A stretch of 64,000 nucleotides of DNA. It comes from Capilliphycus robustus. GTDB taxonomy: Bacteria; Cyanobacteriota; Cyanobacteriia; Cyanobacteriales; Microcoleaceae. The DNA is taken from NCBI RefSeq assembly GCF_034932365.1, contig NZ_JAYGHR010000003.1, positions 167,086 through 231,085 of the forward strand, read 5' to 3'. The notes below the pieces were generated by a model. The model saw nothing but the letters and a program-made list of their open reading frames with translations, was not told where the DNA came from and made no database searches. This document shows, piece by piece, positions 1 through 8,939 of this stretch. The position numbers and the translations under genes were made by a program. Every line of letters starts with the position of its first letter. The stretch's first letter is position 1.

Positions 1-1
1 T

Positions 2-3000
2 TCAGTTTTAGCGCAATTTGTCGCCAGTTTACCGCCCGAACCCGCTTTAATCGAACTTTATCAAAGCTGGAAATTAGTCTATCAAAGCTTGTGTCAACGT
101 CATCCTTTACTGTCGCTAGAGGAGGACGATGAACTTGAGATCGAATTGGGGGGCGTTACTAATGTTTCTCAAGTCAGTTTTAAAGAGTTAAGTCTTCAAT
201 TTCACAATCAACTCAATCATTGGTTAACGTCAGAATCTTTTTTACAACTCGAACAACAGTTACGTTCTCATCTTGACGCCAGCCAAGAAATTCGAGTCAT
301 TCTCGAAACTCCAGACGAAATCTTGCGACGCCTTCCTTGGCAAAATTGGCAATTTTTTCAAGATTATCCCCTCGCGGAACTCGCCCTCAGTCAACCGGAA
401 TATCATATCCCTCAATCTTCTCAACTCAAACCTACAAAAACGGCTGTTAGAATTCTCGCAGTTTTTGGCAATAGTCGAGGCATTGATTTAACAACTGAGC
501 GAAAAATGCTGCAAAATTTAACCGATGCAGAACCGCAGTTTTTAATCAATCCCACTCGTCAACAATTTGAAACTCATCTCGGAGATAGTCGCGGTTGGGA
601 TATTCTCTTTTTTGCGGGTCATAGTCAAACCCAAAGCCAAACCGGACGCATTTATTTAAATGACCATCCCACCGACAATAGCCTCACCTTAGAAGAACTC
701 TCAACCGATTTAAAGCTGGCAATTTTTAACGGATTAAAACTAGCTATTTTCAACTCTTGCGACGGTTTAGGACTCGCCAAAGCCCTAGAACATTTGCATA
801 TTCCGACGGTCATTGTCATGCGCGAACCCGTCCCCAATTATGTCGCCCAGGAATTTTTAAAACACTTTTTAGAGACCTTTGCGGTTCAACGACTCTCTTT
901 TTATCGCTCTGTTCAACAAGCCCGTTTTCAACTGCAAACCCTCGAAGATGAATTTCCCGGCGCTTCGGGACTACCGATTATTTGTCAAAATCCTTCCGTA
1001 GAAGCCCCGACTTGGTTACAACTCGGCGGAACTCCTCCCTGTCCCTATCGAGGTTTATTTGCTTTTAATGAAGAAGATGCTCACTTATTTTTTGGGCGAG
1101 AAACCTTTACCCAAACTTTAGTAAAAGCCGTTAATAGCCATTCCTTAATAGCCGTTGTCGGTGCCAGTGGAAGCGGAAAATCGAGTGTGGTTTTTGCGGG
1201 ATTAGTGCCTCAATTGCGCCAAGATTTAACGCAACAATGGCAAATTATTTCGATTCGTCCGGGTCAAAATCCCATCGAAACTTTAGCCGCCGCCCTAATT
1301 CGTTCAATTCACTGGCAACCTGCCAACGATAGCGCCCAGGAAGAACCCTATCATCATCGTTTACTCGAACTCGAACTCGCCGTTGAACTCAAACAAGATA
1401 AACAAGCTTTAGCCGAAATTCTCTATCGCTATCTTCAGAACTTTTTACATCGGCGTGTTGCCTTAATTATCGATCAATTTGAAGAACTTTATACCCAAAC
1501 CTCTGAAGAAGAACGGCAAACGTTTTTAGAGGGATTATTAATTGCAATTAATCTAGTTCCTCGCTTGTCATTAATTCTAACGTTACGAGCCGATTTTTAT
1601 GGTTATGCCTTATCTTATCGACCCTTAAGTGATGCTTTACAAGGCTCAGTTTATAACCTCGGCCCGATGAGTCGTGAAGAATTGCAAAGCGTTATCGAAC
1701 AGCCTGCCGCCAAAATGCAGGTTCAATTAGAACAGGGACTTACGGATACTTTAATTGCTGCAACATGGGAACAACCAGGACGTTTACCCTTGTTAGAATT
1801 TGCCCTGACACAACTTTGGTCAAAACAACAAAAAGGCTGGCTAACTCATCAAGCCTATGAACAAATTGGTGGTGTAGAAACTGCGCTTGCAAAACACGCC
1901 GAAGGAGTCTATAATCAACTCAGTTTACATGATAAATCAAGAACACAACGAGTCTTTTTGCAACTTGTTCAACCGGGAGAAGAAACCGATTGTCGTAGAC
2001 TAGCAACTCGTGATGAAGTTCATCCAGAAAATTGGGATATTGTCACCCATCTGGCTTCGGTGCGTTTAGTCGTGACCAACCGCAACAATATTACAGGCGA
2101 AGAAACTGTTGAAATTGTTCACGAAGCCTTAATTAGAAATTGGCAGAGTTTAGAACAGTGGATTAAATCCGATAGAGAATTTCGCAATTGGCAAGAACAG
2201 TTACGAACTTTATTTCATCAGTGGGAAAATAGCGATTCTGATGCGAGCGCTTTGTTACGGGGAAAACTGCTAGCCGATGCTGAATATTGGCAACAAAAAC
2301 GGCCGAATGAATTAAGTTCAAGTGATCAATATTTTATCGAAAAAAGTATTACGCTACGTGATGCCGAACTTCAGCAGAAGAAACGACGCCGACAGCTTAC
2401 AATTTCGGGACTGAGTGGCGGTTTAGTGTTGGCTGTGAGTCTCGCAACCGTTGCTGTCGGACAATGGCAAAATTCCCTCGTTAATGAAATCAAAGCGATT
2501 ACTCAATCTTCCGAATCTCTGTTTGCCTCAGATAATCAGTTAGATGCGTTAGTTGAAGCCCTACAAGCCAAACAAAAATTACAACAATTAAGGTTACTAA
2601 ATCCTACCCTAAAAACCCGGGTTGAACAAGTGCTTCATCGAGCCATTTATAATGTCGTAGAATCAAACCGTTTAGGCGGACATCAGGACTGGGTTTGGCA
2701 AGTTGCTATTAGCCCCGATGGTCAAACCATTGTTTCAGCCAGTTCCGATAAAACCCTGAAATTGTGGAATATTGATGGCAGTTTACGCACCACAATTAAC
2801 GCTCATCATGCCGAAGTTTATGCGGTTGCTATTAGCCCAGATGGTCAAACGATTGCTTCAGCGAGTCGAGACAAAACGGTTAAATTGTGGAATATTGACG
2901 GCAGTTTACGCACCACAATTAACGCTCACGATGCCGAAGTTTATGCGGTTGCTTTTAGCCCCGATGGTCAAACGATTGCTTCGGCGAGTCGAGATAAAAC

Positions 3001-4537
3001 GGTTAAACTCTGGAAATTTGATGGCAGTTTCATTAGCGTTTTAAAAGGTCATCAAGCCCCCGTTAGAGGCGTTGCTTTTAGCCCCGATGGTCAAACAATA
3101 GCGTCAGCAAGTGAAGACAAAACCCTGAAACTTTGGCAGATTGAAACCCTGAAAACTCCAACGTTACAAACTACTTTAACCGATCATAGTCGGGAAGTCT
3201 TTGGCGTCACCTTCAGCCCCGATGGTCAGACTATTGCTTCCGCGAGTTTGGATGGTACTGTTAAACTGTGGAACCGCAATAGCACCTTGCAAAAAACCCT
3301 CACCGGGCATAATAATCAAGTGTATGCTGTGGCATTTAGCCCCGATGGTCAAACAATAGCTTCCGTCAGTGCAGACAAAACCATTAAACTGTGGAACCGC
3401 AATGGCACCTTGCAAAAAACCCTGATTGGGCATGATAATGAAGTTTGGAAGGTGGCGTTTAGCCCCGATGGTCGAACCTTAGCTTCCGCGAGTGGAGACA
3501 AAACCGTTAGACTCTGGCAGCTTAACAATAGTCTCCTGACTCGACTGAGAGTTTCTGAAGACCAGGTTTGGGGGGTGGCGTTTAGTCGGGATGGTCAAAC
3601 AATAGCTTCCGCCAGTCGCGACAAAACCGTTAAACTCTGGAACCGAGATGGAACTTTCCGAAGGACTTTGCAAGGTCATACTGCGGAGGTGACGGCGATG
3701 GCGTTCAGTCCCGATGGTCAGACCATCGCTTCGACGAGTTGGGATAGAACGATTAAACTGTGGAATGCAGACGGGACGTTACGCACAACCTTGACTGACC
3801 ATCAAGATTTAGTTTACGCTGTAGCCTTCAGCCCCGATGGTCAAAAAATGGTTTCCGCGAGTTCCGATAAAACGGTGAAACTGTGGAAACTGCAACCCAA
3901 CAGCCCACCTGTGGTTCTCAAAACCCTCAACGGCTTTGAAAGTGAGGTTTGGGATGTTGTTTTTAGTCCCGATGGTCAGAAGATAGCGGCAGCGAGTCGA
4001 GAGGGAACGGTGAAACTCTGGGATACTAACGGTGTGTTGTTAGGGACCTTAGAAGCTCATCAAGCCGGAGTGAAAGCTGTAGCCTTTAGTTTTGATGGTC
4101 AAATGTTGGCTTCCGCGAGTTCCGATCAAACGGTCAAATTGTGGAAGTTGCAGACCGATAAACCCCCAACTTTATTCAAGACGCTTAACGATCATAATGG
4201 GGAAGTTTCTAGCGTTGCCTTTAGTCCGAATGGTCAAACCATCGCTTCAGGGAGTCAAGATGGAACCGTTAAACTCTGGAGTAATAATGGGGATCTGCTC
4301 TCAACCCTTAACGCTCACGATGAAGGAGTTCGGGAAGTCGCGTTTAGTTGGGATGGTTTAACTCTCGCTTCTGCCAGTAATGATCAAACCGTTATTTTGT
4401 GGAATTTACCACAAGTTCTCGATCAAAGTCAACTGTTACGTCAAGGATGCGCTTGGGTGGAGAATTATCTTCAATATTATCCTCCAGTTCATCAAAGCGA
4501 TCGCTCGATTTGTGATTCGATGGAAACGAAACCTTAA
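2..4537 (+). CDS. CHAT protease-like / STAND NTPase / WD40 protein (5' end outside window)
   Basis: The frame is open to the left edge, so the gene starts upstream. TTG at 89 would be only an internal start. Counting residues from that TTG, a CHAT (caspase-like) domain covers about 100-310, with the expected dyad His178 (in FAGHS) and Cys224 (in NSCDG). A STAND-type NTPase follows, opening with CPYRGL and carrying a Walker A GASGSGKSS (Lys364). One hydrophobic segment lies near 770-794. Fourteen WD40 units (FSPDGQTIAS...DKTVKLW type) run from about 865 to 1450, enough for two seven-bladed propellers. Family knowledge: CHAT-STAND-WD40 proteins are multidomain signalling or regulated-protease proteins, common in filamentous cyanobacteria and discussed as cell-death or defence factors. 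The substrate is unknown. The gene is convergent with folD across a repeat-rich spacer. Domain calls are firm; function is open. Confidence 0.9.
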   Translation, partial: SVLAQFVASLPPEPALIELYQSWKLVYQSLCQRHPLLSLEEDDELEIELGGVTNVSQVSFKELSLQFHNQLNHWLTSESFLQLEQQLRSHLDASQEIRVILETPDEILRRLPWQNWQFFQDYPLAELALSQPEYHIPQSSQLKPTKTAVRILAVFGNSRGIDLTTERKMLQNLTDAEPQFLINPTRQQFETHLGDSRGWDILFFAGHSQTQSQTGRIYLNDHPTDNSLTLEELSTDLKLAIFNGLKLAIFNSCDGLGLAKALEHLHIPTVIVMREPVPNYVAQEFLKHFLETFAVQRLSFYRSVQQARFQLQTLEDEFPGASGLPIICQNPSVEAPTWLQLGGTPPCPYRGLFAFNEEDAHLFFGRETFTQTLVKAVNSHSLIAVVGASGSGKSSVVFAGLVPQLRQDLTQQWQIISIRPGQNPIETLAAALIRSIHWQPANDSAQEEPYHHRLLELELAVELKQDKQALAEILYRYLQNFLHRRVALIIDQFEELYTQTSEEERQTFLEGLLIAINLVPRLSLILTLRADFYGYALSYRPLSDALQGSVYNLGPMSREELQSVIEQPAAKMQVQLEQGLTDTLIAATWEQPGRLPLLEFALTQLWSKQQKGWLTHQAYEQIGGVETALAKHAEGVYNQLSLHDKSRTQRVFLQLVQPGEETDCRRLATRDEVHPENWDIVTHLASVRLVVTNRNNITGEETVEIVHEALIRNWQSLEQWIKSDREFRNWQEQLRTLFHQWENSDSDASALLRGKLLADAEYWQQKRPNELSSSDQYFIEKSITLRDAELQQKKRRRQLTISGLSGGLVLAVSLATVAVGQWQNSLVNEIKAITQSSESLFASDNQLDALVEALQAKQKLQQLRLLNPTLKTRVEQVLHRAIYNVVESNRLGGHQDWVWQVAISPDGQTIVSASSDKTLKLWNIDGSLRTTINAHHAEVYAVAISPDGQTIASASRDKTVKLWNIDGSLRTTINAHDAEVYAVAFSPDGQTIASASRDKTVKLWKFDGSFISVLKGHQAPVRGVAFSPDGQTIASASEDKTLKLWQIETLKTPTLQTTLTDHSREVFGVTFSPDGQTIASASLDGTVKLWNRNSTLQKTLTGHNNQVYAVAFSPDGQTIASVSADKTIKLWNRNGTLQKTLIGHDNEVWKVAFSPDGRTLASASGDKTVRLWQLNNSLLTRLRVSEDQVWGVAFSRDGQTIASASRDKTVKLWNRDGTFRRTLQGHTAEVTAMAFSPDGQTIASTSWDRTIKLWNADGTLRTTLTDHQDLVYAVAFSPDGQKMVSASSDKTVKLWKLQPNSPPVVLKTLNGFESEVWDVVFSPDGQKIAAASREGTVKLWDTNGVLLGTLEAHQAGVKAVAFSFDGQMLASASSDQTVKLWKLQTDKPPTLFKTLNDHNGEVSSVAFSPNGQTIASGSQDGTVKLWSNNGDLLSTLNAHDEGVREVAFSWDGLTLASASNDQTVILWNLPQVLDQSQLLRQGCAWVENYLQYYPPVHQSDRSICDSMETKP

Positions 4538-4558
4538 AAGGGTGTTGGGTGTTGGGCG

Positions 4559-4698
4559 TTGGGCGGGTTTATGTCACTTATTTGTGGGAAGACAGACATC
4601 TATTGACAACCCGCCCCTACAGAATGTGATCAGGGGTTGGGCGGGTTTATGTCACTTATTTGTGGGAAGACAGACATCTATTGACAACCCGCCCCTAC
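4559..4698. repeat. Two direct copies of a ~62-bp GGGCGGGTT...AACCCGCCC palindromic repeat
   Basis: Copies lie at 4559-4620 and 4637-4698 and appear identical over 62 bp. Each starts TTGGGCGGGTTTATGT and ends AACCCGCCCCTAC, so the ends are inverted repeats and each unit could fold into one long imperfect hairpin. Diverged relatives occur at 44594-44653 (inverted orientation), 44672-44859 (two copies) and 47200-47262. No coding capacity is seen. Confidence 0.8.
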
Positions 4699-4705
4699 AT
4701 CACTC

Positions 4706-5033
4706 CAGGGCTGTTTCATTCTCAACCAGAAATTTTATGACCTAACCCCCCAACCCCCTTCCCTGGAAGGGAAGGAGGAGTAATTAATAGTTTTAGACAT
4801 TTAATAATAAAAAAAAATACTCCCCTCTCGATTAATAAATAGTCCCGCCAGGGACACTTTTTCCCTCTCCTCGTAGGAGAGGGTTAGGGAGAGGTGGAGA
4901 GGGTTAGGGAGAGGTGGAGAGGGTTAGGGAGAGGTGGAGAGGGTTAGGGAGAGGTGGAGAGGGTTAGGGAGAGGTGGAGAGGGGTTGGGGGAGAGGTTCT
5001 AAGCAAATGTTTATCGACTTTGAAACAGCCCTG
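4706..5033. mobile_element. MITE-like unit with 13-bp terminal inverted repeats
   Basis: The left end CAGGGCTGTTTCA (4706-4718) is the exact inverse of the right end TGAAACAGCCCTG (5021-5033), giving a 328-bp unit with no transposase frame. CATCACT is present just outside both ends (4698-4704 and 5037-5043), offset by 1 and 3 bases, so it may or may not be a target duplication. The interior holds a C-rich/G-rich block typical of cyanobacterial intergenic repeats, a 9-bp perfect hairpin (4863-4871 with 4875-4883) and a 20-bp tandem array. It ends five bases after the folD stop codon. A very similar left end (CAGGGCCGTTTCATTCT) is at 63874. The mobile nature is inferred from the inverted ends only. 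Confidence 0.5.
4877..4996. repeat. 20-bp tandem repeat, five perfect units plus one degenerate
   Basis: The unit is GAGAGGGTTAGGGAGAGGTG. It repeats exactly at 4877, 4897, 4917, 4937 and 4957, and a sixth unit (4977-4996) is altered. One strand is almost pure purine and rich in GGG/GG runs, so slippage and G-quadruplex formation are plausible. Copy number probably varies between strains (inference). Confidence 0.9.
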
Positions 5034-5038
5034 CTGCA

Positions 5039-5914
5039 TCACTGTAAACTGTACTGAACCCGTTGCTTGTAACTCCAGAGGGTATTTTGTAACAGCATGG
5101 CGACGGTCATTGGCCCGACACCACCCGGAACGGGGCTAATATAATCCACTAAAGGTTCGACACCTGCAAAATCAACATCTCCAACAATCACTGAGCGCCC
5201 TTCATAGTCGGTAATCCGGTTAATTCCAACATCAACCACCACAGCGCCCGGTTTAACCATTTGAGGGGTAATTAGTTTAGGATAACCCGCCGCGACGACT
5301 AAAATCTCAGCATCACAGGTGAGTTTTGCTAAATCTCGCGTTTTAATATGAGCAATAGATACGGTACTTTCTGCTTCCAACAACATCAACGCCATTGGTT
5401 TTCCCACTAAAATACTCGCCCCAACCACCACCGCATCTTTACCTGCGACCTCTATGTTATATTCCCGTAATAACTGCATCACGCCTGCGGGTGTACAACT
5501 GCGAAGTCCTGCTTCTCCTCGTACCAGTCGCCCCATATTTGCCGGATGAAGCCCGTCTACATCCTTATCGGGGGAGATCTCGTATAATAGCGGAATCGCG
5601 TTCAGATGAGGCGGTAGGGGGAGCTGAAGCAATATTCCATCAACAGTTGGGTTGTTGTTTAAAGAATGTATGACCTCTGTTAACTCGGCTTGAGAGATAT
5701 TTGCGGGAAAATGGGAACCAAATGATACAATTCCCACTTGTTCACAAGCCCGTTCTTTATTGCGAACATAAACCGCACTGGCTGGGTTTTCCCCCACCAT
5801 CAACACCGCTAGCCCCGGCGGACGTCCAACTTTGACTTGCAGAGATTGAATTTCTTGCTGTAACTGGGTTCTAATTTTTTGAGCGAGCGCTTTACCATCT
5901 AATACGTTAGCCAT
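5039..5914 (-). CDS. folD: Bifunctional methylenetetrahydrofolate dehydrogenase / methenyltetrahydrofolate cyclohydrolase
   Basis: FolD interconverts 5,10-methylene-THF, 5,10-methenyl-THF and 10-formyl-THF with NADP, supplying one-carbon units for purine and formyl-Met synthesis in the cytosol. The 291-residue product has the family length. The active-site pair Tyr49/Lys53 sits in YVRNK, followed by LPLPPH, PDKDVDG, CTPAGVMQLL, the nucleotide-binding GASILVGKP stretch and the C-terminal PVPGGVGPMT signature. I chose ATG at 5912-5914 (MANVLDGKAL) because family proteins begin this way. An upstream GTG (5947) would add 11 residues without homology. It is convergent with the CHAT gene; the MITE-like unit ends five bases past its stop. 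Confidence 0.96.
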   Translation of the reverse strand: MANVLDGKALAQKIRTQLQQEIQSLQVKVGRPPGLAVLMVGENPASAVYVRNKERACEQVGIVSFGSHFPANISQAELTEVIHSLNNNPTVDGILLQLPLPPHLNAIPLLYEISPDKDVDGLHPANMGRLVRGEAGLRSCTPAGVMQLLREYNIEVAGKDAVVVGASILVGKPMALMLLEAESTVSIAHIKTRDLAKLTCDAEILVVAAGYPKLITPQMVKPGAVVVDVGINRITDYEGRSVIVGDVDFAGVEPLVDYISPVPGGVGPMTVAMLLQNTLWSYKQRVQYSLQ

Positions 5915-6211
5915 AGGAATTTTGGGGCTTAAAAAGACATCATTCACTCATATTCACATAAGCCTGTTTTGTTGGCTATATTCGGAACAAAAGCAATATC
6001 ACCCACCGTCAATCTTTGTAGATTGAGTTATGTATCATAACTCCTTGCTTAAATTTACAGGTGAGGTGGGAAAATTGCCAAACTTCCCAACTCACCTCTT
6101 TAGTTTTCCGAACCTCGATCAAGATGCCAGAATTTGCTGCTATTGTGAATCTGAGGCAAATTTCAAACGGTTCAACTGTTGCCTAAAATTTTACCGGATG
6201 TTTTCTGTTCC

Positions 6212-6688
6212 ATGACTACTACAACCCAGCCGAAATTCGTTCAGGTGTCTCCCACTGTGATGTTATTATGTTTAACACCGTTGTTGTTTGGCTGCAATCA
6301 GTTGGCGACTTCAACGGCGAAACTCTCTCTCAATGTTACTCCCATTGAAAAGCTGGAGAAACGCAAAGCAGAGGCGAAGGTTTACATTAAAGGAACCGTA
6401 GAAAGTCATGCGCCCTTTGTCGGTGCGGCAGCCTATCAGCTTCAGGATAACACGGGTGAAGTTTGGGTATTCACGACTGAGCGTTTACCTGAGTTGGGAC
6501 AGGAAATCCTCGTTCGCGGTAAAGTAAGTTATGAGAGTATTACCCTCAAAGAACTCCCTGAACAAGATATTGGTGGGGTTTATCTCAAAGAACTTGAACG
6601 AATTCAAGAACCTTCACCGGAAAACAGCGACAAAGAAACAAAGCCTTCTATTCCTCAGTCTGAACCAGTTGTTGAGGAAAAAGAATGA
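6212..6688 (+). CDS. Putative lipoprotein with OB-fold-like domain
   Basis: The 158-residue product starts with a hydrophobic signal (TVMLLCLTPLLFGC) that ends in a lipobox with Cys28, so it is probably lipid-anchored. The following ~75 residues (KVYIKGTVESHAPFVG...AYQLQDNTGEVWVFT...VRGKVSYESI) resemble small OB-fold (tOB/BOF-like) proteins. The C-terminus is Pro/Glu-rich and acidic. I took ATG at 6212; the TTG-type extension to 6179 adds residues in front of the signal peptide. Its stop overlaps the next start (ATGA), so it is translationally coupled to the Nudix gene. The ligand is unknown. Confidence 0.7.
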   Translation: MTTTTQPKFVQVSPTVMLLCLTPLLFGCNQLATSTAKLSLNVTPIEKLEKRKAEAKVYIKGTVESHAPFVGAAAYQLQDNTGEVWVFTTERLPELGQEILVRGKVSYESITLKELPEQDIGGVYLKELERIQEPSPENSDKETKPSIPQSEPVVEEKE

Positions 6689-7125
6689 CAAACTTACCCG
6701 TTCATGTGGCTTTGGCTATTCTTTACCGAGAAGGTAAGTTTTTGATGCAACTCCGAGATGATATTCCGGGTATTGTATATCCTGGCGTTTGGGGTTTATT
6801 TGGGGGTCATGTTGAACCCGGTGAAACCCCTGAAATAGCAGTCAAACGAGAATTAATCGAAGAAATCGGCTATGAAATCTCTGAAGTTTCAGCGTTTGGT
6901 TGGTACAGTGAAACAAACGTCATTCGTCATGTTTTTTACGCCCGTTTAACCGTTGATCTTGATCAATTAGTTCTCAATGAAGGCTGGGATATGGGATTAA
7001 TCACTCCTGAACAAATTCGCTACAGTCAAGCCTACTCCCAAAAAGCCGGAATGGTGCGATCGCTTGGTCGTCCCCATCAACATATTTTACTCGATTTTCT
7101 CGAACAAAAACAAGAAATCCTCTAG
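6685..7125 (+). CDS. Nudix hydrolase
   Basis: The 146-residue protein has a complete Nudix box at about residues 40-62 (G-x5-E-x7-RELIEEIG), the Mg-binding pyrophosphohydrolase signature. Such enzymes cleave nucleoside diphosphate-linked compounds; the substrate cannot be read from the sequence. ATG overlaps the stop of the upstream lipoprotein gene (ATGA). The C-terminus carries an HQHILLDFL helix. A spacer of about 280 bp follows with one HIP1 site and no other recognisable feature. Confidence 0.9.
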   Translation: MTNLPVHVALAILYREGKFLMQLRDDIPGIVYPGVWGLFGGHVEPGETPEIAVKRELIEEIGYEISEVSAFGWYSETNVIRHVFYARLTVDLDQLVLNEGWDMGLITPEQIRYSQAYSQKAGMVRSLGRPHQHILLDFLEQKQEIL

Positions 7126-7404
7126 GAATAGAACAGTGGCTTGAGTCAAAGTGAGTCACGTAGTTATAAGGGTTTAAAGTTAACTGTCCGCCCACTACGC
7201 AGCCAATGTTCTGTTTTTTTGGCGATCGCACTAGACTTCCGCTCAGAGAACGGTATAATAAGGTTGGCATTGCTCCGAAGTTCATAGCAGTTTGTGAGCG
7301 AGTCAATTCTAACTTCACTTTTCGAGCGAGGTTGAGAAAAAAACGTTCATCAATAATTGCTGATTCTCGTGAGTTGTTGCTGAGATTTGAGCAAGGAAAC
7401 ATCA

Positions 7405-7854
7405 ATGTCAGAAGAAACAAAAGCGAACGAGACTGATCAAGCTGAATCTAAAAACGCTGCTGCCGCGAAAAAAGAAAAGCCGCCTGCTGTTGAGGATAAG
7501 CCTTTTGCTGAGTTTATCGAACAAGATTATCTTCCCGCTTTGAAAAAGGCTTTAGGTTCTCAAGGGGTTGAGGACTTAGACCTAAAGTTTGCCCAAGAAA
7601 AGCTTCCGGCTGGGTTAGGGAATTCTGAACAGTGTTGGCAAGTTATAGGTCAATGGCAAAGCGGTAAACGTCAATTTAATGTTTACTTTCCCAATGAAGA
7701 TATTAAAGCTCAAAAAGTATTTTCCTGTGCTGCAAATGGCAAACCGAGTATAATCGAGCCGTTTTTGGGAGATGAGCGCAAAATTACACTTCCCTTGCTG
7801 GTTTTTGGTGTGGTTCAGCGACTCAATGCTCAAAAGTGGTTAAATCGTAATTAA
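7405..7854 (+). CDS. DUF2996 family protein (cyanobacterial conserved)
   Basis: This is a 149-residue soluble protein. An Ala/Lys/Glu-rich, probably disordered N-terminus of about 40 residues precedes a compact domain (FAEFIEQDYLPALKKAL...WQVIGQW...RQFNVYFP...KITLPLLVFGVVQRLNAQKWL). From memory this matches DUF2996, a family confined to oxygenic phototrophs with no assigned function. ATG at 7405 has AAGGA about nine bases upstream; an upstream in-frame TTG (7387) is less likely. Transcribed alone. Confidence 0.75.
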   Translation: MSEETKANETDQAESKNAAAAKKEKPPAVEDKPFAEFIEQDYLPALKKALGSQGVEDLDLKFAQEKLPAGLGNSEQCWQVIGQWQSGKRQFNVYFPNEDIKAQKVFSCAANGKPSIIEPFLGDERKITLPLLVFGVVQRLNAQKWLNRN

Positions 7855-7997
7855 GTCTTTCTATTTTCAACTGGATGTCTAAGTCAGTTTTTAGTAAAAT
7901 GCTGGCTTATTTTTATGGATTGAGCTAATTGTTAAATTTTGTAAAAATTATTATAATTGATCAAAGAACAGACCGATTAACGACCCTATCTAAAATT

Positions 7998-8399
7998 ATG
8001 GTTGAGAAAGTGCAGAAATCCGAACAGGAGTGGAAACAACAACTCACTCCCGAACAGTTCCAAGTCACCCGTAAACACGGAACCGAACGAGCCTTTACAG
8101 GCAAATATCACGATAATAAACAACCTGGAATTTACAAATGCGTTTGTTGTGGGACTGAGTTATTCACCTCAGATGCTAAATACGACTCAGGAACAGGTTG
8201 GCCAAGTTTTTGGAAACCCGTTACCGAAGCAAATGTTACTTGCAAAGACGATAATAGCCTGTTCATGCGACGTACAGAAGTATTATGTGCGAGTTGCGAT
8301 GCTCATTTAGGTCATGTGTTTAATGATGGCCCCGCTCCCACAGGTCAACGCTATTGCATGAACTCCGCCGCCCTTGACTTTGTTCCCGCAGAGTCCTAA
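7998..8399 (+). CDS. msrB: Peptide-methionine (R)-S-oxide reductase
   Basis: MsrB reduces methionine-R-sulfoxide in proteins and repairs oxidative damage. The 133-residue form from ATG 7998 carries the two zinc-binding CxxC pairs (Cys48/Cys51 and Cys97/Cys100), the GTGWPSF core, and the catalytic Cys120 in RYCMNS. An upstream start at 7929 would add 23 residues lacking similarity to the family. The gene is convergent with the ferredoxin gene. Confidence 0.95.
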   Translation: MVEKVQKSEQEWKQQLTPEQFQVTRKHGTERAFTGKYHDNKQPGIYKCVCCGTELFTSDAKYDSGTGWPSFWKPVTEANVTCKDDNSLFMRRTEVLCASCDAHLGHVFNDGPAPTGQRYCMNSAALDFVPAES

Positions 8400-8470
8400 C
8401 AAACTGCACTAATTGTTGATTTTTTGCTCAGGAGACTGACCACAAAGACACAAAGGCACAAAGATTAGAT

Positions 8471-8499
8471 GGGGACAACCCTACCTCACGGGTTGCCCC
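8471..8499. terminator. Stem-loop between convergent msrB and ferredoxin genes
   Basis: GGGGACAACCC (8471-8481) pairs with GGGTTGCCCC (8490-8499) with one bulged A, leaving an 8-base loop. It sits between two convergent genes. There is no U-run on either side, so it may be a bidirectional terminator or simply another GC-rich palindromic repeat. Confidence 0.4.
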
Positions 8500-8508
8500 T
8501 GATTATCG

Positions 8509-8811
8509 TTAACGCTTGGGTTTAGTATTAATACTAACCGGGCCATTAACCATTGTTTGGCAAGCCAGTCGATAAGTATCGGGTTTTTTCTTGAGGATGC
8601 GTTTTTCGGCGTCAGTAGGGGGTGAGAGATTTTCCATTCCTTCAACGACTTCTACAATACAAGTTCCACATTGACCAAAGCCCCCACAATTCATCATTTT
8701 TCCCATAAAGGTATAGAGATCAATTTGCTTTTCTAGGGCTTTAATCCTCAAGTTTGCGCCGTCTGCTGCAATAATTTCCTGATTTTCGTTGACAAATTTA
8801 ATGTTAGCCAT
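8509..8811 (-). CDS. 2Fe-2S ferredoxin-like protein
   Basis: A 100-residue protein of the plant/adrenodoxin-type 2Fe-2S fold. The cluster ligands are Cys42, Cys48, Cys51 and Cys84 (CGGFGQCGTC ... LACQT). The spacing resembles the small cyanobacterial ferredoxins that contain GMENLSPP rather than the main photosynthetic PetF, so it may serve a specialised electron-transfer partner (inference). It is transcribed alone on the minus strand, and its start sits in MANIKFVN. Confidence 0.85.
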   Translation of the reverse strand: MANIKFVNENQEIIAADGANLRIKALEKQIDLYTFMGKMMNCGGFGQCGTCIVEVVEGMENLSPPTDAEKRILKKKPDTYRLACQTMVNGPVSINTKPKR

Positions 8812-8939
8812 TCGAGATTCCTGAGTTCAATTTCTTTAAACTTATAAAAAAATGTTAACAAAATGAAGAATCATTCGTGATTCTGTGTTAAACATACAGA
8901 GTCAAAAAACCCTGATTTGAGATCAGCAACGACACCCGT

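Noticed and set aside
2690..4400. Regularly spaced repeats in the first gene, possible CRISPR-like array
   Set aside because: The spacing (~120 bp) and translation show WD40 blades in one open frame; no short identical repeats with unique spacers.
4380..4745. Open frame running from the WD40 gene end through the 62-bp repeats
   Set aside because: It is out of frame with the WD40 gene and then simply reads through two identical non-coding repeats.
4877..4996. 20-bp repeats as a minimal CRISPR array
   Set aside because: Units are directly adjacent with no spacers.
6030..6215. 61-codon frame upstream of the lipoprotein gene
   Set aside because: No similarity, no ribosome-binding site, and it overlaps the lipoprotein upstream region; probably leader DNA.
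7206..7436. 76-codon plus-strand frame before the DUF2996 gene
   Set aside because: Arg/Ser-rich random-looking text; it overlaps the DUF2996 start in another frame.
8471..8499. Member of the GGGCGGGTT repeat family
   Set aside because: Shares only GGGTT/AACCC-type ends over about 10 bp and lacks the conserved interior; kept as a simple stem-loop.
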